DNA of 64,000 bases from QFOX01 sp033763655 (GCA_033763655.1 JANRKD010000004.1:1-64000), one strand, 5' to 3'. Shown: positions 25,606 through 34,774, counted from the stretch's first letter. Notes: a model not told the origin generated them from the sequence alone. A program made the numbers and translations.

Positions 25606-27096
25606 TTAATCAAGCAACGCAGGGTCGGATGTCAAGCGCACCGTCACCGTGGTGCCCTTGCCTTCTACGCTCTCTATTTTTATCTTGCCATGATGTAAAT
25701 CAACCAGCCGTTTGGTTAAGGGCAGGCCAAGCCCGGCCCCTTCGTATTTGCGGTTGAGGCCTGCATCCGCCTGATTGAAGGTGGAAAAGGCTTTGCGAAC
25801 TGCCGCTTCACTCATCCCGATGCCATTATCTTCGATCGTGATCGTAAAATAATGCACCCCTTGCCGCGCGCTTTCGGCGCGGGCGCGCACCACGATTTTT
25901 CCGCCCTCATGGCTGAACTTGATGGCATTCGACAGCAGGTTGAGCAGGATCTGAACCAGGCGCACCGGGTCGGCGATAATTTTTGGCAGCTTCTCGGGCA
26001 GATCGGTGTAAATGTCGATCTTGCGCTGATGCGCCTGCCCGGCCACAATCCGCAGGGCTTTCTCAAGCAGCTTCGCAAAATTGAGCGATTGAAAAACGAC
26101 CGTCAGCTTGCCCGTTTCGGCTTTCGTCAGGTCGAGGATGTCGTTAATCACATCGAGCAGGTGGCGCCCGGAATCATGAATATCGCGCGCATACTCGACA
26201 TATTTTGGGTTGCCAAGTGGCCCAAACTGTTCTTCGTGCAGCATGGTCGAAAACCCAATGATGGCATTAAGCGGCGTGCGCAATTCATGGCTGACATTGG
26301 CCAGAAACTGCGATTTCGCCTGATTGGCCGATTCCGCCGCCTCGCGCGCGCGGTCGAGCTCGGCGCTTTTGCGCGAAAGGCGGCTGTCGCGATCCTCGAT
26401 TTCCTTGAGCATGGCATTGAACGAATCCGTCAGCGACTGCATTTCGTAGGGCAGCACGTCGAGCGCGCCGGGCACCACGCGCAGACTGTAATCCTTGTAG
26501 AGCGACACACGCTGCGCGGTCGAGGCAATCTGGCGCAACGGTTTAATCAGCGTATGCTGCAGCCGCAACCCCAGCACCCAGCAGAACAGCGCCAGCAGCA
26601 AAGCGAGCAGGCTCGAAACGACCAGCCAGGTCAGCATGTCGGCAAACGGCGAGGGCAGCTTGCAGACCAGCAGCAATTCACCGACGGGTTGCGGCAAATC
26701 ATGGCGGATAATCGGCGCGGAAACAATCGTCGAATTAAGGGTGCCTTTGGTTTTGTAGAGCCGTTCACACGCAGCGAGCGCATTGGTTTTGCCGTTGCCA
26801 TGCAAGCCGTGTCGCGCCGCTTTCGTGGTGCCGTCCGTAGCATAAATACAGGCCAGATCATACTCGGCATTCACATCCATCTGCGCGAGCATGGCGTCGC
26901 TTTTCGTGTCGCTCAGCGCGGCATCCTCGCCAAGCAGCGCGGCAATCATCCGCGCCTGCGTAGCAAGAAAACGCGACGACGCATTGCGCTGCTCGAAATA
27001 GGAAAGCGCGCTTAAGGCAGGGGTCAGCACGACCACAAACGTCACGCACAGCAGCGCGACACTATTGCGGTAGAGATGTTGAATCGAAAACGCCAT
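25606..27096 (-). CDS. Membrane sensor histidine kinase (DivJ/PdhS-like core)
   Basis: From the ATG at 27096 the protein has 496 residues. It has an N-terminal membrane helix (residues 10-30), a periplasmic sensor loop of about 140 residues, a second helix (WLVVSSLLALLLALFCWVLG) and a HAMP domain. It ends with a kinase core: H-box SHELRTPLNAIIGFS, the DivJ/PdhS-type GNPKYVEYARDIHDSG, N-box LLNLLSNAIKFS, G-boxes EDNGIGMSEA and GAGLGLPLTK. No response regulator is adjacent. The sequence around the phosphorylated His suggests a partner such as DivK. An earlier ATG at 27147 would add 17 residues of low quality. Confidence 0.9.
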   Translation of the reverse strand: MAFSIQHLYRNSVALLCVTFVVVLTPALSALSYFEQRNASSRFLATQARMIAALLGEDAALSDTKSDAMLAQMDVNAEYDLACIYATDGTTKAARHGLHGNGKTNALAACERLYKTKGTLNSTIVSAPIIRHDLPQPVGELLLVCKLPSPFADMLTWLVVSSLLALLLALFCWVLGLRLQHTLIKPLRQIASTAQRVSLYKDYSLRVVPGALDVLPYEMQSLTDSFNAMLKEIEDRDSRLSRKSAELDRAREAAESANQAKSQFLANVSHELRTPLNAIIGFSTMLHEEQFGPLGNPKYVEYARDIHDSGRHLLDVINDILDLTKAETGKLTVVFQSLNFAKLLEKALRIVAGQAHQRKIDIYTDLPEKLPKIIADPVRLVQILLNLLSNAIKFSHEGGKIVVRARAESARQGVHYFTITIEDNGIGMSEAAVRKAFSTFNQADAGLNRKYEGAGLGLPLTKRLVDLHHGKIKIESVEGKGTTVTVRLTSDPALLD

Positions 27097-27229
27097 ATCT
27101 CTCGCACTACACGAAGCGCCGGGCAAAATCACCAAGTGAATCCACAAGATTCACAGTTACTTACTGAATATAACATTTGCCGCGCATGTGTCGCCATGCT
27201 AACCGCCCCTACATAAAGGAGTTCACGCT

Positions 27230-29053
27230 ATGTGCGGCATTATCGGCGTCATCGGCAAGCAGCCTGCGGCACCTCTGGTGCTCGATGCGCTGCGCCGCCT
27301 CGAATACCGCGGCTACGACTCCGCCGGCATCGCGACACTGGTCGATGGCCGCATCGAACGCCGCCGCGCGCAGGGCAAATTATCGGCCTTAGGCGCGCTG
27401 CTTGATGCCCACCCGCTGGCGGGCAATATCGGCATCGGCCACACACGCTGGGCCACCCACGGCCTGCCGACGGAAGCCAACGCCCACCCGCATGCGACCG
27501 CGCAGGTGGCCGTCGTCCATAACGGCATTATCGAAAACTTCCAGCCCCTGCGCGCGGAGCTGGAAAAAGCGGGCCATGTTTTCACCAGCCAGACCGATAC
27601 TGAAGTGGTGCCGCAGCTCATCACCTATTATCTGACGCAGGGCAAATCCCCGCGCGAGGCAGTTTCCGCCTGCCTCAAACGGCTGGAAGGCGCCTTCGCG
27701 CTTGGGATTATTTTTGCCGATACGCCCGAAATGCTTTACGCCGCGCGGCTGGGTTCGCCGCTGGCCATCGGCTTTGGTGCGGGCGAAAATTACCTCGGTT
27801 CAGACGCGGTGGCACTGGCGCCCCTCACCCGTAAAATCTGCTATCTTGCCGAAGGCGACTGGGCCGAAATCACCCGCGACCGCGTCACGATTTTTGACGC
27901 CGAAGACCGCATCGTCGAACGGCCCATCAAAACCAGCGCACTGACCGGCGCCGTCACCGGCAAGGGCGATTTCCGCCATTTCATGCAGAAGGAAATTTTC
28001 GAGCAGCCTTCCGTCGTCGGGCAGACGCTGAATGTCTATTACAACCCCACCACGGGTGGCATTGTGCTGCCGCCACTGCCATTCGCACTGGCCGATCTGA
28101 CACGCATCACGCTGGTCGCCTGCGGCACCTCGTATTACGCCGCGCTGACGGCACGTTACTGGCTGGAATCGCTGGCGAGAATCCCCGTCGATATCGACGT
28201 CGCCTCGGAGTTTCGCTACCGCGAACCCGTCATGGCCCAAGGCGGGTTGACGATCGTTATTTCTCAATCGGGCGAAACGGCGGATACGCTGGCGGCGCTG
28301 CGCTATGCCAAAGCGCAGGGGCAGCAGACGCTTGCCATTGTCAACAGCCCCGAATCCAGCATGAGCCACGAGGCGGGCGTCACGCTCTACACCCATGCCG
28401 GGCCGGAAATCGGCGTCGCCTCGACCAAAGCCTTCACCACCCAGCTCACGGTGCTGGCCTGCTTTGCCATTGCGCTGGCCAGCGCGCGCCGCACCGTGGC
28501 CGCCGACGAAATGGCCCGCCTCACCCACGCGCTGGCCGAAGTGCCCGCCCGCATTTCCGAAGTGCTGCACCATGCCGAGCATATCGAAAAACTGGCGCAC
28601 AGCCTCCAGCACGCGACCGACATGCTCTATATCGGGCGCGGCACCAGCTATGCCATCGCGCAGGAAGCGGCGCTTAAAATGAAAGAGATTTCCTACATCC
28701 ACGCCGAGGCCTACGCCGCCGGGGAAATGAAGCACGGGCCGATTGCGCTGATTGATGAATCGGTGCCGATTGTCGCCATCGCCCCGCAGGATGGGTTATT
28801 CGATAAAACCGCCAGCAACATTCAGGAAGCGGCGGCGCGCGGCGGGCGGATTATCGCCATTTCGGATGCTTCGGGCATCGCCCGGCTCGGCGGCATCGTC
28901 AGCGAATCGATTACCCTGCCGAAAGTCCACCCCTTTGTGACGCCGATTCTCTACGCCATTCCCGTGCAATTGCTCGCCTACCACACGGCGGTGCTTAAAG
29001 GCACGGATGTTGACCAGCCGCGCAACCTCGCCAAATCGGTGACGGTGGAGTGA
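27230..29053 (+). CDS. glmS: Glutamine--fructose-6-phosphate aminotransferase (isomerizing)
   Basis: GlmS makes glucosamine-6-phosphate, the first step to UDP-GlcNAc for peptidoglycan and lipid A. The protein (607 aa) begins MCGIIGVIG, the N-terminal Cys being the glutaminase nucleophile. It carries two SIS domains (CGTSYYAALTARYW; SQSGETADTLAAL; IGRGTSYAIAQEAALKMKEI) and the canonical C-terminus DQPRNLAKSVTVE. AAGGAG lies eight bases before the ATG. No glmU neighbour and no glmS ribozyme is present. It converges with the prepilin-peptidase-like gene (5 bp apart). Confidence 0.98.
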   Translation: MCGIIGVIGKQPAAPLVLDALRRLEYRGYDSAGIATLVDGRIERRRAQGKLSALGALLDAHPLAGNIGIGHTRWATHGLPTEANAHPHATAQVAVVHNGIIENFQPLRAELEKAGHVFTSQTDTEVVPQLITYYLTQGKSPREAVSACLKRLEGAFALGIIFADTPEMLYAARLGSPLAIGFGAGENYLGSDAVALAPLTRKICYLAEGDWAEITRDRVTIFDAEDRIVERPIKTSALTGAVTGKGDFRHFMQKEIFEQPSVVGQTLNVYYNPTTGGIVLPPLPFALADLTRITLVACGTSYYAALTARYWLESLARIPVDIDVASEFRYREPVMAQGGLTIVISQSGETADTLAALRYAKAQGQQTLAIVNSPESSMSHEAGVTLYTHAGPEIGVASTKAFTTQLTVLACFAIALASARRTVAADEMARLTHALAEVPARISEVLHHAEHIEKLAHSLQHATDMLYIGRGTSYAIAQEAALKMKEISYIHAEAYAAGEMKHGPIALIDESVPIVAIAPQDGLFDKTASNIQEAAARGGRIIAISDASGIARLGGIVSESITLPKVHPFVTPILYAIPVQLLAYHTAVLKGTDVDQPRNLAKSVTVE

Positions 29054-29058
29054 TGCGC

Positions 29059-29769
29059 CTACACAAAAAGCGGTAACGCCAGCGCCGCTGCGGCATAGAC
29101 AATAACACGCGCTTCTTTGGGCACCAGCAGCGCCAGCAGGAAAACCGGCACCAGCAATGGCCACTGCACAAGCGGCACCAGCGCCCCGAGCAGCACGCAC
29201 CACCAGATCCACGGTTTTTCAAACGGCGAACCCGCGCGATTCCCGAAAAAGCGGAACAGCAGCAGCGCGCCAAGCAGCAGCAGAAATGCGCCCTGGATAG
29301 TCGGGTAAATCGTTTGCTCGGCAAGGGCGCGGGCAAGGGCGAGGCAGGCAAACGCGTAGGAATAAATCGTCGCCGCGATCCAGCCTTGCTGCCAATGAAT
29401 CGCCGCGAGAATCACCACAAATACCGCATAGGCCGCATAAAGCAGGAACGCCTCACTCATGCCAAAATGCAGAAAATAGCTGACAAATACCGCGCCGCAG
29501 GCCAGTTCAATCAGCGTGTAAATGCCTGGAATCACCCCCGCGCAGTAGCGGCATTTGCCGCGCGTGCTCAGCCACGAGCCGATGGGGAATAAATCCACCG
29601 GCTTCAAATCGGCGTTGCAATGGCCGCAATAGGGATGGCGCTCGAACGGGGTTTTGCCGCGCGGCAGGCGATACACCACCGAGCAGGCGTAATTGCCGAC
29701 CGCCGGGCCGAGCACCAGCATCCAGAGGATGCCCATCACCGTGAATTGATGCGCGGCCAGCCACAGCAT
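29059..29769 (-). CDS. Prepilin peptidase-like protein lacking catalytic aspartates
   Basis: The 236-residue membrane protein has the N-terminal domain of type IV prepilin peptidases: GPAVGNYACSVVYRLPRGKT, then two CxxC pairs (HPYCGHC and KCRYCAG) that bind zinc, and IPGIYTLIELACGAVF. The rest is several membrane helices. In functional enzymes the first catalytic Asp lies in an AxxD-like helix and the second in GxGD; here the first place reads LAAIHWQQGW and no GxGD is found. So the protease half appears inactive or strongly diverged, while the N-methylation domain is preserved. It may therefore be a degenerate or repurposed member. Confidence 0.72.
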   Translation of the reverse strand: MLWLAAHQFTVMGILWMLVLGPAVGNYACSVVYRLPRGKTPFERHPYCGHCNADLKPVDLFPIGSWLSTRGKCRYCAGVIPGIYTLIELACGAVFVSYFLHFGMSEAFLLYAAYAVFVVILAAIHWQQGWIAATIYSYAFACLALARALAEQTIYPTIQGAFLLLLGALLLFRFFGNRAGSPFEKPWIWWCVLLGALVPLVQWPLLVPVFLLALLVPKEARVIVYAAAALALPLFV

Positions 29770-29773
29770 GACG

Positions 29774-31021
29774 CTAGTTTTTCACGGAAGATTGCGGATT
29801 CACCAGCGCATCGAGATGGCGCCCCTGAAACAGGGTGATGCCGAGTGCCTGGCCATATTCCACCGCCTGTTTGGTGTCGCAGCGGGTGAGGATGACGCGG
29901 TTATTACCACATTGGCGCACCGCTTCGGCCAGCTTGAGGTTTTTGGGCAGATTCGCATCAATCTCGCTGTCACTATTCCAGATCAGCTTCACCAGATCAA
30001 ACCCGAGGCGCTGACGGTCGATCTGCGGCAGGCTCAGCTCGCTCACCCCGTCGAGGCAGACGCGGTAGCCCAGCTTCTGCACCGTATCTTTGGCCAGCAG
30101 GAACGCCGCCATATCCGCAAACACATCGGCAATCTGCAGTTCGATGACAATCGAGGCTTTCGAGCTGGGTTTAATCGCCGCGTCGAACTCGGTAAAGCGC
30201 GAGGAAAGCAATGTTGGGATGTTGAGGTTGAGGCTAATAGGGGTGCTGAGATAGCGAATCGGGTTGCGCTGGATGGTGTCGAGCATGCGCTCATCGAGCG
30301 TCTGCGTCAGGCATTTGAATAGCCAGCGGTTCGAGAGCAAGTCAACATCCACCCCCATGCTCTGGCGCAAATGGTTGATGTTGATATACATTTCATCGAA
30401 CACCGTGCGCACGTTGGTTTCGGGCAGCGCCGCGCAAATCGGCTGACGGCGGATGGTGGCGGTCAAATCCACGTCCTTCATGTCCGCCTCGATGGAGGCA
30501 AGGCTGCTCGCGGTAAATAGGCGCAGTTCCTGACGCGGCGCCCGCGCCGGTAGCGCCTCGCCCGCCGCCATCGCCGCCGCCGCACGCGGGATGGTGTTCT
30601 GCGCCGCCCGCACCCGTAGCACCAGCCGCCGCTTACACAGGTTCATGAATTCCTGCCACTGCGAATCAAGATCATACAGCGCGGAAAAGGCTGGGTTTTC
30701 GTCGCCCTCGGCGGTGTAGGACAGCGGGTCATCCATGAAGAGGTAACGCAGCTGGAAAATCATTTTTTCGCTGAATTGCCGGGGGAAGTTGCGCACCATG
30801 ACGAAAATTGTCGTATCCTCGCACAGGTAAATCGCGCCGTCGCGGTCGCCCAGCAAGTCGTTCATCAGGTTGGTGGCGATTTTTATCTGGTATTCGCTGC
30901 GGTAATGCTCGAGCAATTGCGAAAAATGAAAGGCAATCACCTGCCAGCCTTGCGGCGAACCCTCGACCAGCTGCAACAGCTCGATAAGGTGGGCCTCCGG
31001 CTCTCGGCTGACTACGCGCAT
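29774..31021 (-). CDS. Degenerate EAL-domain protein
   Basis: About 415 residues. The C-terminal half (from residue 225) follows the EAL fold: ISLNLNIPTLLS (for LSVNLSPRQL), SIVIELQIADVF (for ELELTE), VQKLGYRVCLDGVSE (for LGVRIALDDFG), DLVKLIW and ITLFQGRHLD near the end. The signature EAL triad, the DDFG second Asp and the E of AEGVET are missing, so phosphodiesterase activity on c-di-GMP is not expected. It could be a c-di-GMP receptor or a protein-binding module. The N-terminal half (residues 1-190) has no recognised domain. It lies four bases upstream of the prepilin-peptidase-like gene. Confidence 0.6.
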   Translation of the reverse strand: MRVVSREPEAHLIELLQLVEGSPQGWQVIAFHFSQLLEHYRSEYQIKIATNLMNDLLGDRDGAIYLCEDTTIFVMVRNFPRQFSEKMIFQLRYLFMDDPLSYTAEGDENPAFSALYDLDSQWQEFMNLCKRRLVLRVRAAQNTIPRAAAAMAAGEALPARAPRQELRLFTASSLASIEADMKDVDLTATIRRQPICAALPETNVRTVFDEMYININHLRQSMGVDVDLLSNRWLFKCLTQTLDERMLDTIQRNPIRYLSTPISLNLNIPTLLSSRFTEFDAAIKPSSKASIVIELQIADVFADMAAFLLAKDTVQKLGYRVCLDGVSELSLPQIDRQRLGFDLVKLIWNSDSEIDANLPKNLKLAEAVRQCGNNRVILTRCDTKQAVEYGQALGITLFQGRHLDALVNPQSSVKN

Positions 31022-31045
31022 CGGGTGTATCCTCTGGTTGTCATC

Positions 31046-31555
31046 CTAGCGACGCCGACGTTTTGGCCGGGCATCGTCGTCATCCTCGTCGTCGTCATCC
31101 TCGTGGCCCTCTTCGTCTTCGTCGTCGTCATCCTCGTCGTCTTCCTCAGGCTCTTCCAAATCATCGACCAGTTTATCCTCGCCGCTGAGTTCGGTGAACA
31201 TCTCGTCATCCGCATCGTCGGAATTGAGGTCGCTCTCCTCCTCTTCCTCGTGCTCCTCGACTTCCTCAAGCGAGGTCATTTCCACCGAATCGTCCTCCAT
31301 CGGCTCCATTTCCTCGATCACGTCGCCGCTATCGACTTCCGGCAAGTCACCGGCCATATCCAGCAGTTCGTCGTCCCCGCGCAGGGGTTTACGCACCGGA
31401 CGCGCCTCTTTTTTTGCGACCGGTTTCTTTTTGCTGCCTTCATTCCAGCTATGGCTGCATTTGGGGCACTTAATCGGTGTAACCGACCCAAAATCATAGA
31501 ATTTGGCGTCACATTTCGGGCAAACACGTTTGCTGCCTAAATTGCCTGACGTCAT
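31046..31555 (-). CDS. FYDLN-acid / TIGR02300 family protein
   Basis: The N-terminus has a zinc-ribbon: KRVCPKCDAKFYDFGSVTPI followed by KCPKCSHSW, which matches the FYDLN family. The rest (about 110 residues) is extremely acidic, with long Asp/Glu runs, and ends in KRRRR. Proteins of this type are found almost only in Alphaproteobacteria and their function is unknown. The zinc ribbon suggests nucleic-acid or protein binding. It starts upstream of and is divergent from the AroA-Cmk gene, with 138 bp between them. The GAT/GAG-rich codons make the strand look repetitive, but the frame is clearly coding. Confidence 0.9.
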   Translation of the reverse strand: MTSGNLGSKRVCPKCDAKFYDFGSVTPIKCPKCSHSWNEGSKKKPVAKKEARPVRKPLRGDDELLDMAGDLPEVDSGDVIEEMEPMEDDSVEMTSLEEVEEHEEEEESDLNSDDADDEMFTELSGEDKLVDDLEEPEEDDEDDDDEDEEGHEDDDDEDDDDARPKRRRR

Positions 31556-31693
31556 GAAACCCCCATCGTATGGCTTAATATCTTGCCTGAATTAGTTTAC
31601 TTAATTTCCTATTGTTGCGCCTGCCGCACGGTTACGTTACAAGCGCTTGTCTTTTTACATAACGTGAGTTTTCACCAAAACGCAATAGCCCTT

Positions 31694-33679
31694 ATGCATT
31701 CAAACATCGACAATCCACAAGCAGCCACTGCCAGCCGCGCCGCCGCCCTCACCGGCACCTGCACGGTGCCGGGCGATAAATCCATTTCGCACCGCGCGCT
31801 GATGCTGGCCGGCCTTGCCCTCGGCACCACCACCATTCATGGCCTGCTTGAGGGCGAGGATGTATTGCGCACCGCCGAAGCATTGCGCCATTGCGGCGTA
31901 CCTATCACCCGCCATGCCGATGGTAGCTGGAGCGTCAGCGGGCGCGGCATCGGCGGCCTGCACGAGCCGTCCGACATCCTCGACATGGGCAATGCCGGCA
32001 CCGCCGCGCGGCTGATGATGGGGCTGCTCTCGAGCTACCCTTATCAGGTGCAGTTCACGGGAGATGCCTCGCTGCGTCAGCGCCCCATGCAGCGCGTGAT
32101 TGCTCCGCTCGAACAAATGGGCGCGACATTCTGGGCGCGCGAGGGCGGTCGCCTACCGCTCGCAATGAAAGGCAGCGCCACGCCATCCCCGCTTACCTAT
32201 ACACTCCCGGTTGCTTCGGCGCAGGTGAAATCGGCTATTCTGCTGGCGGGGCTAAATTGTGCAGGCACCACCAGCGTAGTCGAGCGCGAAGCCACCCGCG
32301 ACCATACCGAGCGCATGCTGCGCTTTTTCGACATTCCTGTCACCACCACCCGCACGAACGGCACGATTACCATTTCCCTTCAGGGACAGCCGCCGCAAAC
32401 CCCTGCCGAGCGCAGCCTTGATGTGCCTGCCGACCCCTCTTCCGCCGCCTTCCCGATTGTAGCGGCGCTGCTGGTGCCCGGTTCGCAGGTGACGGTCGGC
32501 AATGTCTGCCTCAACCCGCTGCGCACTGGCCTGTTCGATGTGTTGCGGCAAATGGGGGCCGACCTTACCATCAGTAATTTGCGTGAAGTTGGTGGCGAGC
32601 CAGTCGGCGACATCACCGCCCGCCATTCGCTATTGCGCGAGGTCGATGTGCCCGCAGCCATCGCCCCCTCGATGATCGACGAATACCCCATTCTCGCCGT
32701 CGCAGCCGCCTGCGCCACAGGCAAAAGCGTCATGCGCGGGCTTTCCGAATTGCGGGTCAAGGAGAGCGACCGCCTCGCCGCCATCATCGAGGGATTGCGC
32801 GCCTGCGGCGTGGAAGCGACCGAAAACGGCGATGATTTGATCGTCTATGGCAAGGGCGGCACCCCGCGCGGCGGTGCCACCATCCCCACCCATTACGACC
32901 ACCGCATCGCCATGAGCTTTCTGGTGCTTGGCCTGGTCGCACAGGAGCCGGTCACGGTCGATGATGCGCGTGCCATTGCCACCAGCTTCCCGAGCTTTGT
33001 CCCCCTGATGCGCGCACTTGGCGCGACAATCCGTATGGAGACAGGCCGCTCCGCCAATCGCCGGCTGGTGATTGCGATTGATGGCCCAGCCGCTTCCGGA
33101 AAAGGTAGTCTTGCCAGACGGTTGGCGGCACATCTTAATGTTGGCTACCTTGATACTGGAAGTCTTTACCGCGCGGTGGGGATGCGCGTTTTATACGCCA
33201 ACCAGCAACCGACCGATGTCGCCGCCGCCATCGCCGCCGCCCGCGCCATTAACGCGCAGGATCTGGCCAACCCCAAGCTGCGCGGCGAGCGGATCGGTCA
33301 AGCAGCCTCTATCGTTTCCGCGATGCCCGAGGTGCGCGAGGCGCTGCTCGAATACCAGCAGCATTTTGCTGCCAACGAGAATGGCGCCGTGCTCGATGGC
33401 CGCGATATCGGCACCGTTATCTGCCCGGACGCCGACTACAAGATTTTTATCACGGCGAGCCTTGAGGCGCGCGCCAAGCGACGCCACCGCGAGTTGCAGG
33501 ATTACGGGGTGAAAGTCGATTACCAATCGGTGTACGACGATTTGGTCGAGCGCGACGCCCGCGACGCCACCCGCGCCGTCGCCCCCATGAAACCGGCGGA
33601 TGACGCGGTGGTCATCGACACCAGCAACCTCACCATGCAGCAGGTGTTTGAGAAAGTAATGGCGGTGATTGGGAGTTAG
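31694..33679 (+). CDS. aroA-cmk: AroA-Cmk fusion: EPSP synthase plus cytidylate kinase
   Basis: One frame encodes both enzymes. Residues 1 to about 447 are 5-enolpyruvylshikimate-3-phosphate synthase (shikimate pathway): PGDKSISHRALMLAG, NAGTAARLMMGLLSS, RVKESDRLAAI and DHRIAMSFLVLGL. From about residue 455 to 661 follows CMP/dCMP kinase with P-loop AIDGPAASGKGSLARRL, DTGSLYRAVG and DGRDIGTVICPDA. The linker is about 10 residues (ETGRSANRR), with no stop or frameshift. The ATG at 31694 gives the normal AroA start; no clear ribosome site is seen. In many Alphaproteobacteria aroA and cmk are adjacent before rpsA, so the fusion probably arose from stop-codon loss. Both active sites look complete. 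Confidence 0.95.
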   Translation: MHSNIDNPQAATASRAAALTGTCTVPGDKSISHRALMLAGLALGTTTIHGLLEGEDVLRTAEALRHCGVPITRHADGSWSVSGRGIGGLHEPSDILDMGNAGTAARLMMGLLSSYPYQVQFTGDASLRQRPMQRVIAPLEQMGATFWAREGGRLPLAMKGSATPSPLTYTLPVASAQVKSAILLAGLNCAGTTSVVEREATRDHTERMLRFFDIPVTTTRTNGTITISLQGQPPQTPAERSLDVPADPSSAAFPIVAALLVPGSQVTVGNVCLNPLRTGLFDVLRQMGADLTISNLREVGGEPVGDITARHSLLREVDVPAAIAPSMIDEYPILAVAAACATGKSVMRGLSELRVKESDRLAAIIEGLRACGVEATENGDDLIVYGKGGTPRGGATIPTHYDHRIAMSFLVLGLVAQEPVTVDDARAIATSFPSFVPLMRALGATIRMETGRSANRRLVIAIDGPAASGKGSLARRLAAHLNVGYLDTGSLYRAVGMRVLYANQQPTDVAAAIAAARAINAQDLANPKLRGERIGQAASIVSAMPEVREALLEYQQHFAANENGAVLDGRDIGTVICPDADYKIFITASLEARAKRRHRELQDYGVKVDYQSVYDDLVERDARDATRAVAPMKPADDAVVIDTSNLTMQQVFEKVMAVIGS

Positions 33680-34209
33680 GGGGTTCGGTCTTTTGGGAGA
33701 TCAGAAGATTCCATTACCCGCGCGAGCAATTGCGTAACATGACTTTTAGAAGATGCCTGCAAAAGCGGCTCTGAGAAAAAAACAGTCAACACGCCATGGA
33801 CAAGCGCGTTCACCTTAATGGCATCGCTTATGGCAAGCTCCTCTATAAAATGCTTGCCATCCGCGGCATCTTCCGTCACATGGGCACGGGAATGCAATTT
33901 TAAGAGCATATACCTGATTCGCAGCGCTTCGGCCAGAGAAGCATTTTTTATGGAAACAGACTGGAAATTATCTCCGTCTATGGCATCCATCTGACTTTTG
34001 AGTATGGAACCTTTGATTTCTCCATCAGGATAAATCGTGATGCTGCGATCATCTATGCCTTGGGTCAGCTTCCCATCAGCCCTTTTGAGGTCCGGGGTAT
34101 CGCTGTAGATGGTCACTTCGAAACTGATTGCACCAGCATCATTTTTCATGATGGCAGAGCTGTAGATTTTCCCGTCCCCCTGGAAGCCAGATCGAAGCTC
34201 TTCACCCAT
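33676..34209 (-). CDS. Unknown protein, paralogue of the next gene
   Basis: This 177-residue protein has no family that I recognise. It contains a beta-rich N-terminal half with SFEVTIYSDTPDLKRADG, ITIYPDGEIKGSIL and FQSVSIKNASLAEALRIRYM, then a helical half. These elements match in order those of the 167-173-aa protein encoded at 34253-34753, so the two are diverged duplicates. No signal peptide or membrane helix is visible. Its stop overlaps the end of the AroA-Cmk gene on the other strand. The pair interrupts the usual cmk-rpsA adjacency. Confidence 0.6.
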   Translation of the reverse strand: MGEELRSGFQGDGKIYSSAIMKNDAGAISFEVTIYSDTPDLKRADGKLTQGIDDRSITIYPDGEIKGSILKSQMDAIDGDNFQSVSIKNASLAEALRIRYMLLKLHSRAHVTEDAADGKHFIEELAISDAIKVNALVHGVLTVFFSEPLLQASSKSHVTQLLARVMESSDLPKDRTP

Positions 34210-34252
34210 AACTCACTCACATTAATGACTAAAGTTAAACAATTACAGTTGG

Positions 34253-34753
34253 CTAGATGGAATTACCTGTTCCCTTCCCGTGGCTGCCGCCATTGAGCAG
34301 CGCGGTGAGCCAACCCGCCCTATTTTTCTCTGAAATTTCCTCTGAAAAACATCTTGTTAGCGCTTTATTTGTAATCTGGCTGACGGCATCCGCGCCTTTC
34401 TTGTCAAGCGGAGAGCCTTGGCGGCTCTGCAGCCGCTTTGGCCAATGGTCCTTTTTCAATTCCTCATAGATATTTCTCAGATGGCCGGCTAATTCTGGAT
34501 CGTGTATCGAAGCTACCTTAAGGCTTGGCGGTTCCGTCGCACCAACTGCGCCCATCAATTGCCGCCCTTCAATTTCCCCGTTTGTTTTTACCTCAATTTC
34601 CATCATTTCCATTCCTTGATGTTCCCCGTTCTGGGAATCACGATAGAAAGTGGTAACCTGAAAGCAGAGGACTCCGGTTTCCACATTCTTTGTAACCAAA
34701 ACCTCAACTGATTCCAGATCATCTCGGTAGTGATGCCACAACAATTCATTCAT
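34253..34753 (-). CDS. Unknown protein, paralogue of the previous gene
   Basis: From the ATG at 34753 (MNELLWHH) the protein is 166 residues; an upstream ATG at 34774 would add seven. Shared segments with its neighbour are CFQVTTFYRDSQNG, IEVKTNGEIEGRQL, SLKVASIHDPELAGHLRNIY and LK. The C-terminal tail KALTRCFSEEISEKNRAGWL parallels GVLTVFFSEPLLQ and LLARVME of the neighbour. The function is unknown. The 43-bp spacing and same orientation suggest an operon of two. Its base composition is lower in GC than the flanking housekeeping genes. Confidence 0.6.
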   Translation of the reverse strand: MNELLWHHYRDDLESVEVLVTKNVETGVLCFQVTTFYRDSQNGEHQGMEMMEIEVKTNGEIEGRQLMGAVGATEPPSLKVASIHDPELAGHLRNIYEELKKDHWPKRLQSRQGSPLDKKGADAVSQITNKALTRCFSEEISEKNRAGWLTALLNGGSHGKGTGNSI

Positions 34754-34774
34754 GTTCAACCATCTCAAAAACAA

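Noticed and set aside
27100..27229. glmS ribozyme or riboswitch upstream of glmS
   Set aside because: No conserved ribozyme core is visible in the short leader, and such ribozymes are typical of Gram-positives.
31080..31380. Repeated GTC/CTC triplets suggesting a microsatellite
   Set aside because: They are the antisense view of the Asp/Glu-rich tail of the FYDLN protein and are explained by coding.
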